Assembly (NCBI GenBank): GCA_004134985.1
Contig: REGQ01000007.1
Span: 62,001 to 126,000, forward strand
DNA length: 64,000 bases
Direction: 5' to 3'
From: Paenibacillaceae bacterium
Lineage (GTDB): Bacteria; Bacillota; Bacilli; Paenibacillales; Paenibacillaceae
Shown here: positions 1-7,314 of the stretch, one piece after another
Layout: each line of letters opens with the position of its first letter
Numbering within the stretch: position 1 is the stretch's first letter
Translations under genes and position numbers: made by a program
Notes under the pieces: model-generated
What the model saw: the letters and a program-made list of their open reading frames with translations, nothing else
Databases searched by the model: none
Told to the model about the DNA's origin: nothing

Positions 1-1
1 A

Positions 2-877
2 GGAGCGATGGACCCGCTATCGCTGCGCCTTGGCAACCTGCTCGTAGGCAATGAAGAAGGCGCAGCGGCGCTGGAAGTTACGATGGCCGGCCCTAAATTG
101 CGGTTTTCAGCCGCAGGGGCGATTGCCATAACAGGCGGCGATCTCTCGCCCGCTATTAATGGCAGAGCAGTGCCGATGTGGCAATCCCTCGCTGTCCGGC
201 CGGCGGATGAGCTTACCTTCGGTGCCTGTCGCAATGGTTGCCGATCTTACCTATGCCTTGCCGGCGGAGTGGAGGTGCCTGAAGCGATGGGCAGTCGCTC
301 GACTTTTCAGCGCGGCGGCTATGGGGGAATGAATGGACGCGCGCTGATGTCCGGCGATCAGCTCCCGGTCGGGGTGGCCCGTTACCCGATTCAAGACGTT
401 GCAGGACGGCGGCTGCCGCCCGAATCGATTCCTGATTACCGGGGAGAGCGCGATATTCGATTTATTTTGGGGCCGCAGGATGACGCCTTTACAAGCGAGT
501 CTGTGGAATGCTTCCTGTCGGAGCCATATCTCGTCACGAATGATTCAGACCGCATGGGTTACCGGCTGCAGGGTGCCCCGCTGCAGCATGTTGGCGGAGC
601 GGACATTATTTCTGATTATATTGCGGTCGGCTCTATTCAGGTACCGGCCGCAGGGCAGCCGATTGTATTGATGGCTGACTGTCAGGTTACCGGGGGCTAT
701 ACGAAAATCGGTGTTATTATTAGCGCGGATCTTGGTTACACCGCCCAGAGAAAGCCGGGCGACCGGCTGCGTTTTCACGCAGTAGATGTGGCTTATGCCC
801 ACGAGCAATTCAAGAAACAAGAGGCGATAATTGCAAATCTTCTCAGGGTCAACCGGATGCTGGCCTTTAAATATTGA
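2..877 (+). CDS. pxpC: 5-oxoprolinase subunit C (biotin-dependent carboxyltransferase family), 3' part
   Basis: The protein belongs to the KipA/PxpC family (allophanate hydrolase subunit 2 fold), which with PxpA and PxpB converts 5-oxoproline to glutamate using ATP. Visible family features are GAMDPLSLRLGN at the start and the GGYGG stretch near residue 105. The ATG at position 8 is probably not the true start: codons 2-7 read Gly-Ala in frame, giving the internal family motif GAMDP, and the usual first 25 or so residues are missing. The gene therefore enters from outside the window. It lies on the same strand as the catabolic island, but the azoreductase unit separates them. Confidence 0.85.
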   Translation, partial: GAMDPLSLRLGNLLVGNEEGAAALEVTMAGPKLRFSAAGAIAITGGDLSPAINGRAVPMWQSLAVRPADELTFGACRNGCRSYLCLAGGVEVPEAMGSRSTFQRGGYGGMNGRALMSGDQLPVGVARYPIQDVAGRRLPPESIPDYRGERDIRFILGPQDDAFTSESVECFLSEPYLVTNDSDRMGYRLQGAPLQHVGGADIISDYIAVGSIQVPAAGQPIVLMADCQVTGGYTKIGVIISADLGYTAQRKPGDRLRFHAVDVAYAHEQFKKQEAIIANLLRVNRMLAFKY

Positions 878-930
878 GAGGCGTTGCAAATTATTTTTCG
901 AAATTGGGTTGCTATTGTTATTTTATTTTG

Positions 931-947
931 TTACTATACTTAAGTAA
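931..947. promoter_or_regulatory. YodB/CatR-type operator, TACT-N7-AGTA
   Basis: The dyad TTACT-N7-AGTAA (core TACT at 932-935, AGTA at 943-946) lies about 35 bp before the azoreductase start and overlaps a TATACT -10-like hexamer at 935-940. In Bacillus subtilis the HxlR/MarR-type repressors YodB and CatR bind TACT-N7-AGTA boxes, including one at azoR1, and release DNA on quinone or diamide stress. The match to that consensus is exact. I could not place the -35 box firmly: TTGCTA at 909 and TTGTTA at 915 are both badly spaced. Confidence 0.6.
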
Positions 948-981
948 TTAAATATAATAACTTCTTGGGAGGCATAATTTC

Positions 982-1608
982 ATGTCGCAAGTACTGTTCA
1001 TTAAAGCAAATAATCGCCCTGTAGATCAATCGGTAACGGTTAAGCTCTACGAGCAATTTTTAAAGACATATAAGGAAAACAATCCGAATGATCTTGTCAC
1101 TGAATTGAACCTGTTCGAAGCGGATCTGCCTTATTACGATAATGACACGCTTAACGGACTGTTTAAGCTTGGCAAAGGCATTGAAGCGACGTCTGAAGAG
1201 CAAAAAGCGGCAGATCTGGCGAACACGTATCTTGATCAATTTCTTGGCGCAGACAAAGTGGTCTTTGCTTTCCCGCTGTGGAACTTTACGATTCCGGCGC
1301 AGTTGCTCACTTATTTGTTCTATCTTAACCAGGCTGGCAAGACCTTTAAATACACCGAGCAAGGGCCGGTAGGGCTGGTGGGAGACAAAAAAATCGTGCT
1401 GCTGCAGGCGCGTGGCGGAAGCTACTCCGAAGGACCGATGGTAGGTCTGGAAATGTCGCTTAATTACGTGAAGAACACGCTCGCTTTCTGGGGTGTGCAA
1501 AATCCTGAAGTTGTTGTTATAGAAGGACATAACCAATTCCCTGATCGTGCGGCAACGATCGTGGAAGAAGGATTGAACAAAGCAGCAGAACTTGCTGCAA
1601 CATTCTAA
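982..1608 (+). CDS. azoR: FMN-dependent NADH-azoreductase
   Basis: A 208-residue flavodoxin-like quinone reductase/azoreductase. It reduces quinones and azo compounds by two-electron transfer from NADH via FMN in the cytoplasm. Sequence signs are the N-terminal phosphate-binding strand-loop, FPLWNFTIPAQL near residue 95 (FMN isoalloxazine contact in the family) and LLQARGGSYSEGP near residue 140. Length matches the family (about 200-210). The start follows TTGGGAGGC at good spacing. It is monocistronic, flanked by a YodB-type operator and an intrinsic terminator, which suggests induction by electrophile stress. Substrate is not predictable. Confidence 0.9.
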   Translation: MSQVLFIKANNRPVDQSVTVKLYEQFLKTYKENNPNDLVTELNLFEADLPYYDNDTLNGLFKLGKGIEATSEEQKAADLANTYLDQFLGADKVVFAFPLWNFTIPAQLLTYLFYLNQAGKTFKYTEQGPVGLVGDKKIVLLQARGGSYSEGPMVGLEMSLNYVKNTLAFWGVQNPEVVVIEGHNQFPDRAATIVEEGLNKAAELAATF

Positions 1609-1625
1609 TAGCTGCCCGAAGAAAG

Positions 1626-1656
1626 CCGAATCGTCATTGCGACGGTTCGGTTTTTT
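1626..1656 (+). terminator. Rho-independent terminator after azoR
   Basis: A 10-bp stem (CCGAATCGTC with GACGGTTCGG, one G-T pair) and a 5-nt loop are followed by TTTTTT. It starts 18 nt after the azoR stop. Confidence 0.9.
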
Positions 1657-1732
1657 GTATGAAAGCGGCAAATGATGTGTTATGGACAAATTTCTTCTGA
1701 GGAACTTTTAAGAATATGGACGCTTTTCGTGC

Positions 1733-1738
1733 TATAAT
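1733..1738 (+). promoter_or_regulatory. Extended -10 promoter for the small HTH gene
   Basis: TATAAT preceded by TGC (extended -10 form TGnTATAAT) lies 48 bp before the ATG at 1786. No good -35 hexamer is visible at 16-18 bp, which is common for extended -10 promoters. Confidence 0.5.
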
Positions 1739-1785
1739 GAGAGAAGTGATTAATAAATACATTGACTAGGAAGGTTGACTGTAGA

Positions 1786-2019
1786 ATGCCAGTTTTTCAG
1801 GATTGGAATCAGAAAGTAAAGAAGACGTTTAATGCGACAAGCAATGAAGTCGTGCTGACGGTCACGGAAGCGGGAAATGCGTTAGGTATTTCCAAAGATC
1901 AGATGAAGGTTTACGTAGAAAAAAACCAATTGACCAAAGTTCCAATTATGAGAAGCGTTCACAGGTATTTGTTATTGAAAAGTGAAATTGATGAAATTTT
2001 GAGTAAAACAAAAAAATAA
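1786..2019 (+). CDS. Small helix-turn-helix (excisionase/MerR-like) DNA-binding protein
   Basis: A 77-residue protein with one recognisable module: LTVTEAGNALGISKDQMKVY followed by YVEKNQLTKVPIMRSVHRYL, the helix-turn-helix plus wing layout of excisionase-family and MerR-like small DNA-binding proteins. The lysine-rich C-terminus (LSKTKK) fits DNA binding. I chose ATG 1786 over the upstream in-frame TTG 1762 because AGGAAGG lies 11 nt before it, while 1762 has no site. There is no mobile-element neighbour, so it is more likely a small host regulator than a phage excisionase. Target unknown. Confidence 0.6.
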   Translation: MPVFQDWNQKVKKTFNATSNEVVLTVTEAGNALGISKDQMKVYVEKNQLTKVPIMRSVHRYLLLKSEIDEILSKTKK

Positions 2020-2151
2020 TATGTCCTGCGATCACCCGTCTATAACAGGAAGGCCATGCTGCTGACCGAAGCGAGACGATGCGGAATGTATATAAATATA
2101 ACCATTTATAATGTTGAGTCTATTCACTCGCTTATAATTCATACTTATCTG

Positions 2152-2191
2152 TCGTCGCCCGCTTCAATTATTGGAGCGGGCGGCGATTTTT
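2152..2191 (+). terminator. Strong rho-independent terminator
   Basis: A 16-bp stem (TCGTCGCCCGCTTCAA with TTGGAGCGGGCGGCGA, two G-T pairs) with a 3-nt loop is followed by TTTTT. It lies about 130 nt after the small HTH gene. The bases between (2020-2151) carry no feature I can support. Confidence 0.85.
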
Positions 2192-2267
2192 GCTTTCACA
2201 GCGGTTGCAGGGTATGTTCGCTGCAATCAATCGGGTACATCCCGATGCAATGGATTCTGATGTATGG

Positions 2268-2297
2268 TTGATATCAAAGTGTATGAAGGGCTAAAAT
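2268..2297 (+). promoter_or_regulatory. Sigma-A-type promoter for the thioredoxin-like/pucR pair
   Basis: TTGATA at 2268-2273 and TAAAAT at 2292-2297 with 18-bp spacing, about 48 bp before the ATG at 2345. Confidence 0.5.
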
Positions 2298-2344
2298 AAG
2301 AAAAACGATGACGGATGCTTGGACAGAAGAAAGGAAATCAGCTG

Positions 2345-2686
2345 ATGGAGATGCAAGAACTGAGGGAGTTAAAGGAAAGTGAGCTGCTGACTATTATGCG
2401 AGAGCAGCCTGACAAGGCGGATGCGGTGTTGTTCGTTACTCCGTTGTGCGGCACTTGCAAGCTGGCGGAAAGGATGCTTGCCATTGTGCAGATTGCCTCG
2501 CCAGAACTGAAGCTCTTCAAAATAAATATAAACTATGCTCCTCACCTGCGAAATGAGTGGAAATTGACAAGCGTTCCCGCGCTGGTCATCCTCCAGGACG
2601 GTTCAGTGGTCAGAACGGAGTATGCGCTGCACTCGGTCGATTATGTGCATGCATTAATGACGAACCGGAAGGAAGCGGGGCAGTGA
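2345..2686 (+). CDS. Thioredoxin-like protein, CGTC active site
   Basis: A 113-residue thioredoxin-fold protein. The redox motif CGTC (in FVTPLCGTCKLAERM) replaces the canonical CGPC, and the cis-proline region TSVPALVILQDG is intact, so it should form a disulfide and act as a thiol reductant or electron relay. It has no signal peptide and is presumably cytoplasmic. ATG 2345 is preferred over the in-frame ATG at 2315 because AAAGGA lies 10 nt before it. Its TGA overlaps the pucR ATG by one base, implying translational coupling; a thioredoxin-like partner immediately before PucR is unusual. Confidence 0.8.
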   Translation: MEMQELRELKESELLTIMREQPDKADAVLFVTPLCGTCKLAERMLAIVQIASPELKLFKININYAPHLRNEWKLTSVPALVILQDGSVVRTEYALHSVDYVHALMTNRKEAGQ

Positions 2687-4284
2687 TGAACCTAACAGTG
2701 CAGGAAGCATTGGACGTATATCCGCTTTCCGAGGCAAAGCTTGTTGCAGGCGCGGAGGGGGTGTCTCGCATCATCAAGTCAGTCAATGTGATGGATGCTC
2801 CAGACATTGCGGATTGGATCAAGCCGGGAGAACTGCTGCTGACAACAGCATTTCTGCTCAAGGATACCCCTGAGGAATTTGCCCTGCTGCTGCGTAAATT
2901 GAATGAACGCGGCTGCACGGGACTCGGGATCAAACTAGGCCGGTTTTGGACCCATATTCCCGAAGTGATGATTGCCGAGGCGAATCGTTTGCAATTCCCG
3001 CTGCTGGTGCTGCCTTTCGAATTCACCTTTTCTGATCAGATGAACGCCTTGTTCCACGCCGAACATGAAAAAAACACACGCGAACTGCAAAGCGTGCTGG
3101 CCAAGCAGAAAATATTAATGCAGTACGCGCTGAATCCGGCGATCGTGGATAATATTTTTGAGGCGATATCCGAAGTGCTGGATCATCCGCTAGCTGTAGT
3201 GAGCTCGCGTGGACATTTGTTCTATGATACCACCGGCTGGCCGGAGGCTTTTCTGTTAACCGGGTTTCCCTGGAAGCAGAGCCATCAGCGGATCAATACA
3301 ATACGTGGCGCATGCTACCGGCTTCCGTTAATGGAGGGGGAGTCTTGCTATGGGTTTCTAGTTATTATTCTCCCGGACATCAATCTGCTGAAGGCTCAGG
3401 AATGGCTGTTCCATCAAGCGGCTGAAATGTTGGTCTTTCATATGGGGCGGCATTATCAAGGACATGTGAACCATGTAGTGCAGCAGCAGTTAGGCAGCCT
3501 GATTCAACAATATCTTGCCAGGAAAATTCCGGTCAGAACCGTTATGGAACGTGCGGCCTCACATCATTTTTCGTTTTTGGACCGCCCCTATCAATGCATG
3601 CTCATTTCATCGCAGCAGATGAAAACCCCGCAAGCCGAGCGGCTGCTGTGGGAGCTTGCGCAGGAACTGCAGTATAACCCTGCAATGCGTCATTATGATG
3701 TCCAGCTTTTCGAGTTGGAGGAGGGAATACTCTCGATATTTTCCTTGCCGGATGAACGGGATTACAGCCAACAGATATCCAGGCTGTTGCACGAACTGTT
3801 CCACGATTTGCTGCAGGATCAGTCGAGCGGTGTGCCTTCCTTTTATATAAGCCGAATGAAGTTGAAAGCGGAGCGCTTGCTGGCTGCTTATGAGGAATGT
3901 CTTGAGACGCGCAAGCTGTCGATGCTGTTTGGGTTGCGGGATGCAATCATTGCTTTTGAGACGCTTGAATTAGCTTATGTGTTTCAGTATGTTCCTACGG
4001 AAGTGATGCAGAACTTTTGCGATAAGGTGCTGCATCCATTAACAGCATCGGACAAGGAAAATACAGGAGAGTTGCTGGCGACGTTGAAGGCTTATGTGGA
4101 ACATGACGGGCAAGTGCATGAAGTAGCGCGGCACATGCATATTCATCGCAATACGGTGACCAATCGACTGGACAAAATAAGCGACAAGCTCCAATTGGAG
4201 CCCAAAAATGTGAATCATCTTGTAAAACTGAAAGTAGCGTTTATCTTTCAAGATATGCTCGATCACGGCGGGGGTGGGAGGTGA
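2686..4284 (+). CDS. pucR: PucR-family transcriptional regulator
   Basis: A 532-residue regulator with the PucR N-terminal domain (TVQEALDVYPLSEAKLVAG, then DWIKPGELLLTTAF, roughly residues 1-125), a central region resembling a GGDEF-derived sensing domain, and a C-terminal PucR helix-turn-helix (about 465-525; EVARHMHIHRNTVTNRLDKI). The founding member controls purine catabolism in Bacillus; relatives control other N-compound pathways. ATG 2686 shares its A with the upstream TGA. The last codons (GGGGR) and the stop lie inside the first unit of a tandem repeat, so the 3' end has probably been altered by repeat expansion. It likely controls the downstream transport and hydrolase genes. Confidence 0.88.
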   Translation: MNLTVQEALDVYPLSEAKLVAGAEGVSRIIKSVNVMDAPDIADWIKPGELLLTTAFLLKDTPEEFALLLRKLNERGCTGLGIKLGRFWTHIPEVMIAEANRLQFPLLVLPFEFTFSDQMNALFHAEHEKNTRELQSVLAKQKILMQYALNPAIVDNIFEAISEVLDHPLAVVSSRGHLFYDTTGWPEAFLLTGFPWKQSHQRINTIRGACYRLPLMEGESCYGFLVIILPDINLLKAQEWLFHQAAEMLVFHMGRHYQGHVNHVVQQQLGSLIQQYLARKIPVRTVMERAASHHFSFLDRPYQCMLISSQQMKTPQAERLLWELAQELQYNPAMRHYDVQLFELEEGILSIFSLPDERDYSQQISRLLHELFHDLLQDQSSGVPSFYISRMKLKAERLLAAYEECLETRKLSMLFGLRDAIIAFETLELAYVFQYVPTEVMQNFCDKVLHPLTASDKENTGELLATLKAYVEHDGQVHEVARHMHIHRNTVTNRLDKISDKLQLEPKNVNHLVKLKVAFIFQDMLDHGGGGR

Positions 4285-4510
4285 AATTACTTGTATACCC
4301 TATCTCAGGGGGGGTGGCAGGTGAAAATTACTTGTATACCCTATCTCAGGGGGGTGGCAGGTGAAAATTACTTGTATACCCTATCTCAGGGGGTGGCAGG
4401 TGAAATTACTTGTATACCCTATCTCAGGGGGTGGGAGGTGAAATTACTTGTATACCCTATCTCAGGGGGGCAGGTGAAATTACTTGTATACCCTATCTCA
4501 GGTTGAGGTG
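4271..4510 (+). repeat. Tandem array of six 36-41 bp units carrying the 113-bp element's left terminus
   Basis: Each unit contains GTATACCCTATCTCAG preceded by a G-run, GGTGAAA and TTACTT. Termini start at 4293, 4334, 4374, 4412, 4450 and 4486, so the spacings are 41, 40, 38, 38 and 36 bp. Length changes fall mainly in the G-run and in A3/A4. Only the last copy has a matching right terminus (4583-4598). The first unit overlaps the pucR stop codon. Confidence 0.95.
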
Positions 4511-4598
4511 AATGATGGGGAAGATGCATTTTCGCGGTATTGGGACTACAATCATCGGCTTTTTAACGTTTGATTTATTTAGCTGAGTCAGGGTATAC
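4486..4598. mobile_element. 113-bp inverted-terminus element, copy 1
   Basis: Left terminus GTATACCCTATCTCAG (4486-4501) and right terminus CTGAGTCAGGGTATAC (4583-4598) pair at 14 of 16 positions around an 81-bp interior. Two further copies of the same total length occur at 42440 and 47137. No coding capacity and no clear target-site duplication. MITE-like, or a regulatory or structural DNA element. Confidence 0.75.
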
Positions 4599-4620
4599 AG
4601 CATAACAGAGCATAACAACG

Positions 4621-4760
4621 CGGCACAGCACAGCGCTGTACAACGTAAAACAACAGGATGCGGCACAGCACAGCGCAGTACAACGTAAAACAACAGGATG
4701 CGGCACATCACAGCGCTGTACAACGTAAAACAACAGGATGCCGCACAGCACAGCGCAGCA
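4621..4760 (+). repeat. 40-bp tandem repeat, 3.5 copies
   Basis: Full units start at 4621, 4661 and 4701, with a half unit at 4741-4760. Each unit begins CGGCACAGCACAGCGC and ends CAACGTAAAACAACAGGATG. Units differ at single positions (GCTGT/GCAGT, CAGCA/CATCA). The unit is not a multiple of three and has no open frame with a ribosome binding site. It follows the 113-bp element directly and is unrelated to it in sequence. Confidence 0.92.
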
Positions 4761-4889
4761 CCAGATCCGTTATTGTTATGAAAAGGACGAAATTAGACGA
4801 GTTTGCGTAGTAATAGCGGAACGTGCGCTGCTATGCGGCACGACCGAAGTCTCATCTGCCAAGTCGCACGGGTTAATACGAGTTGCATG

Positions 4890-4911
4890 AACGCCAGCAG
4901 GCGTTTTTTTT
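4890..4911 (+). terminator. Short rho-independent terminator
   Basis: A 6-bp stem AACGCC/GGCGTT with a 4-nt loop and eight T residues. It probably ends transcripts that read through the pucR-proximal repeats. Confidence 0.6.
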
Positions 4912-4972
4912 ATGCTATTTTTTCTTCAAACAATAAACATTCGCGATCATATTACATATAACGTTAGTTTAT

Positions 4973-4993
4973 ATAACATAAAATCATTGTTAT
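4973..4993. promoter_or_regulatory. Candidate operator ATAACA-N9-TGTTAT upstream of the transporter operon
   Basis: A perfect 6-bp inverted repeat with a 9-bp spacer lies 65 bp before the -35 box of the transporter promoter, in an AT-rich stretch that also contains TATATAACATA-like half-sites. It could be an activator site for the adjacent PucR; this is an inference from position only. Confidence 0.35.
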
Positions 4994-5057
4994 GTAGGTT
5001 ACTTGCACAACTTTATTCAATTTCATTGGGCATTTTCATAATTAAATGTAATATAAA

Positions 5058-5087
5058 TTGACACAATCAGTCTACCGCCGTTATGAT
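5058..5087 (+). promoter_or_regulatory. Sigma-A promoter of the catabolic island
   Basis: Consensus TTGACA (5058-5063) and TATGAT (5082-5087) with 18-bp spacing, about 60 bp before the ABC ATPase start at 5149. Confidence 0.7.
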
Positions 5088-5148
5088 TTAGTTAACAAAT
5101 CAAATAGAGAGTAAGTTGTTGATAACTTTTCGAACAGGAGTTGTTCCT

Positions 5149-5913
5149 ATGGATCGTAACAACACGCTAGTCACAATGGACCGATTGAACAAGGTGTATC
5201 CAAATGGAACAGTTGCGGTAAAGGATGTCGAACTTGATGTGCATGACGGTGAGTTTCTATGTTTTGTCGGGCCGTCCGGTTGCGGCAAGTCAACAATTTT
5301 CAAAATGATAGCAGGATTGGAAAGTCATACGGCCGGGGGGCTGGAGATTTTCGGGAAAACACCTTATGAAGCGCGCAAGCAAAATGAAATTTCATTTGTT
5401 TTTCAGGAACATACGCTAATGCCGTGGAGCACGGTTCAGGACAATGTGGCGCTGCCGCTGCAATTGCGCGGAGTATCGAAAAAGCAGCAGCGTGAGGAAG
5501 CGGCGCGTGTGCTTGAATTGGTTGGGTTGAAGGACCACATGAAAATGCTGCCTCGCGAATTGTCGGGCGGAATGAAGATGAGGGTATCGATTGCCAGATC
5601 GCTTGTCTCCAATCCGCGGCTGCTGCTGATGGATGAACCTTTTGGAGCTTTGGATGAAATAACAAGACAAACGCTGCAGCAGGAATTGCTTCATATCTGG
5701 CAGCAAAACCGAGATATGACGGTGCTGTTCATTACGCACAATGTGTTCGAAGCAGTGTACTTGTCCACGAAGGTTGTTGTAATGACACCGCGTCCAGGCA
5801 AAATCGAGTCGGTCATCGACGTGCCTGTACCGTTCCCGCGGGATGATTCGTTTCGGTCATCGACAGAGTTTAGCATGCTGGTGGGGGAAGTATCCAAAGA
5901 TTTGAAACATTAA
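5149..5913 (+). CDS. NitT/TauT-type ABC transporter ATP-binding protein
   Basis: A 254-residue ATPase of the SsuB/TauB/ThiZ group that powers import together with the permease at 7315 and the binding lipoprotein at 9614. Walker A GPSGCGKST is at residues 41-49, the Q-loop near VFQEHTLMPW, signature LSGGM at 138-142, Walker B LLLMDEPFGALD near 158-169 and the H-loop in FITHN. ATG 5149 has AGGAG eight bases before it; the longer upstream frame start has none. The transporter genes are interleaved with enzymes (FAD oxidase and amidohydrolase), suggesting the imported solute is their substrate. Confidence 0.9.
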   Translation: MDRNNTLVTMDRLNKVYPNGTVAVKDVELDVHDGEFLCFVGPSGCGKSTIFKMIAGLESHTAGGLEIFGKTPYEARKQNEISFVFQEHTLMPWSTVQDNVALPLQLRGVSKKQQREEAARVLELVGLKDHMKMLPRELSGGMKMRVSIARSLVSNPRLLLMDEPFGALDEITRQTLQQELLHIWQQNRDMTVLFITHNVFEAVYLSTKVVVMTPRPGKIESVIDVPVPFPRDDSFRSSTEFSMLVGEVSKDLKH

Positions 5914-5961
5914 AGCAAGCAGTAGTGCGATTGACTTGACCTATTTAAGGAGGGCGTGCCA

Positions 5962-7299
5962 ATGGCGGTGGAGTGGGAAAAAGAAATGTTGGATCTTGTC
6001 GGTGAAGCTGGTTTTTATTTGGACTCAGAGCGAAGAGAGAAGTTGTCCAAGGACTACTACTGGTATTCCCCAATTCTGGAGCAGCGTCTGAAAGACAAGC
6101 GGGCGGAAGCCATTGCCGTTCCGAACAGCGAGGCCGACATTCCTGCAATATTGTCCTGTGCATACAGCCATAAGATTCCGGTTACTGTTCGTGGCGCAGG
6201 CACAGGCAATTACGGCCAGGCAGTGCCATTGAACGGCGGAATCGTCATGGATCTGAGTCGTTTGAATGACATTGTGGAGACCGGAGACGGTTACGTCCGC
6301 GTGCAGTGCGGCGTGAAGCTTGGGGCGCTGGAGAAATATTTGCGGGAACGCGATCAGGAACTGTGTATTTACCCAAGTACTTATCTGAAGGCGACGGTCG
6401 GTGGATTTGTAAGTGGAGGATCAGGCGGGATCGGCTCGATAACATGGGGGAATCTGTGGGATGGCAATGTGCTGGCTGCGGTTGTCTACACGCTTGAGGC
6501 GGAACCGAGACGTTTGGTTGTGGAAGGCGATGATCTGAAAAGCTACATTCACAGCTATGGAACGGCTGGCGTAGTAAGTGAGCTGACCATCCGGACGGCG
6601 CCAAAGACAGAGTGGGTGCAAAGCATCGTACAATGCCCTGATTTGAAGGCGGCCATGCAGTTTGCCGAGCAGCTCTCACGGGATCATGAGATTGGCAAAC
6701 GGTTGGTCAGTGTTTCCGAGTGGCCGATTCCTTCTTATTTTATCCCCTTTGCCAAATATATGGATGAGGGTGCAACGGCTGTTTTGCTGGAGACGGCTGA
6801 TGGTTCGCTCCCCTCTGTCGAGGCTCATGCCCAATTGTTCGGCGGCTCGATTAAACATACGATTCCGGCAGATAAATATCATCGCGGGATGGGATTGTCC
6901 GATTTTACATGGAACCACACCACCCTGTGGGCGCTAAAAAATGATTCGACGCTTACCTACCTGCAGGCAGGTTTCACGGCTGCGCGTTATGTAGAGCAAA
7001 TTGAAGAGATTAGAGCGAACTTCCCTGACGAGGTGCTGCTGCATTTTGAATGGATCACCGCTTCCGGTCAACTAACGCCTGCCTCACTGCCAATCGTTCG
7101 CTTTCAGTCGGAAGAGCGACTCTACGAAATCATCGCGTTTCTTGAATCCATCGGCGTACGGGTCAACGATCCGCATACGTATGTGCTGGACTATGGTACA
7201 AGGGGAGCTTATGAAAATATGTTGAAGCGTAAAGCGGCGAATGATCCGCTTGGCCTGCTGAATCCGGGAAAAATAAATATGAATCCAATGTTTAGCTGA
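5962..7299 (+). CDS. FAD-linked oxidoreductase (VAO/PCMH family, GlcD-like)
   Basis: A 445-residue flavoprotein with a PCMH-type FAD-binding domain (VTVRGAGTGNYGQAVPLNGG near 75-95; STYLKATVGGFVSGGSGGIGS near 140-160) and the usual C-terminal LGLLNPGKI. Family members oxidise hydroxy acids, alcohols or amines. There is no signal peptide. ATG 5962 sits 7 nt after AAGGAGGG; the GTG at 5956 is too close to that site. Its position between transporter ATPase and permease argues that it acts on the imported compound. The exact substrate cannot be read from the sequence. Confidence 0.85.
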   Translation: MAVEWEKEMLDLVGEAGFYLDSERREKLSKDYYWYSPILEQRLKDKRAEAIAVPNSEADIPAILSCAYSHKIPVTVRGAGTGNYGQAVPLNGGIVMDLSRLNDIVETGDGYVRVQCGVKLGALEKYLRERDQELCIYPSTYLKATVGGFVSGGSGGIGSITWGNLWDGNVLAAVVYTLEAEPRRLVVEGDDLKSYIHSYGTAGVVSELTIRTAPKTEWVQSIVQCPDLKAAMQFAEQLSRDHEIGKRLVSVSEWPIPSYFIPFAKYMDEGATAVLLETADGSLPSVEAHAQLFGGSIKHTIPADKYHRGMGLSDFTWNHTTLWALKNDSTLTYLQAGFTAARYVEQIEEIRANFPDEVLLHFEWITASGQLTPASLPIVRFQSEERLYEIIAFLESIGVRVNDPHTYVLDYGTRGAYENMLKRKAANDPLGLLNPGKINMNPMFS

Positions 7300-7314
7300 G
7301 AGGAATGAGACGTC

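Noticed and set aside
2056-2271. 71-codon frame after the small HTH gene
   Set aside because: It crosses a 16-bp intrinsic terminator, has no convincing ribosome binding site, and its composition is not protein-like.
4493-4723. Minus-strand frame through the 40-bp repeats
   Set aside because: The product is Cys/Val/Leu repeats produced by the tandem DNA repeat; no ribosome binding site.
4271-4760. Possible CRISPR array
   Set aside because: The repeats are directly contiguous with no unique spacers and there are no cas genes.
5962-7299. FAD oxidase as a DprE1 partner of the UbiA-type gene
   Set aside because: It is VAO-type like DprE1, but lies 32 kb away inside a different operon with a transporter, so context argues against it.
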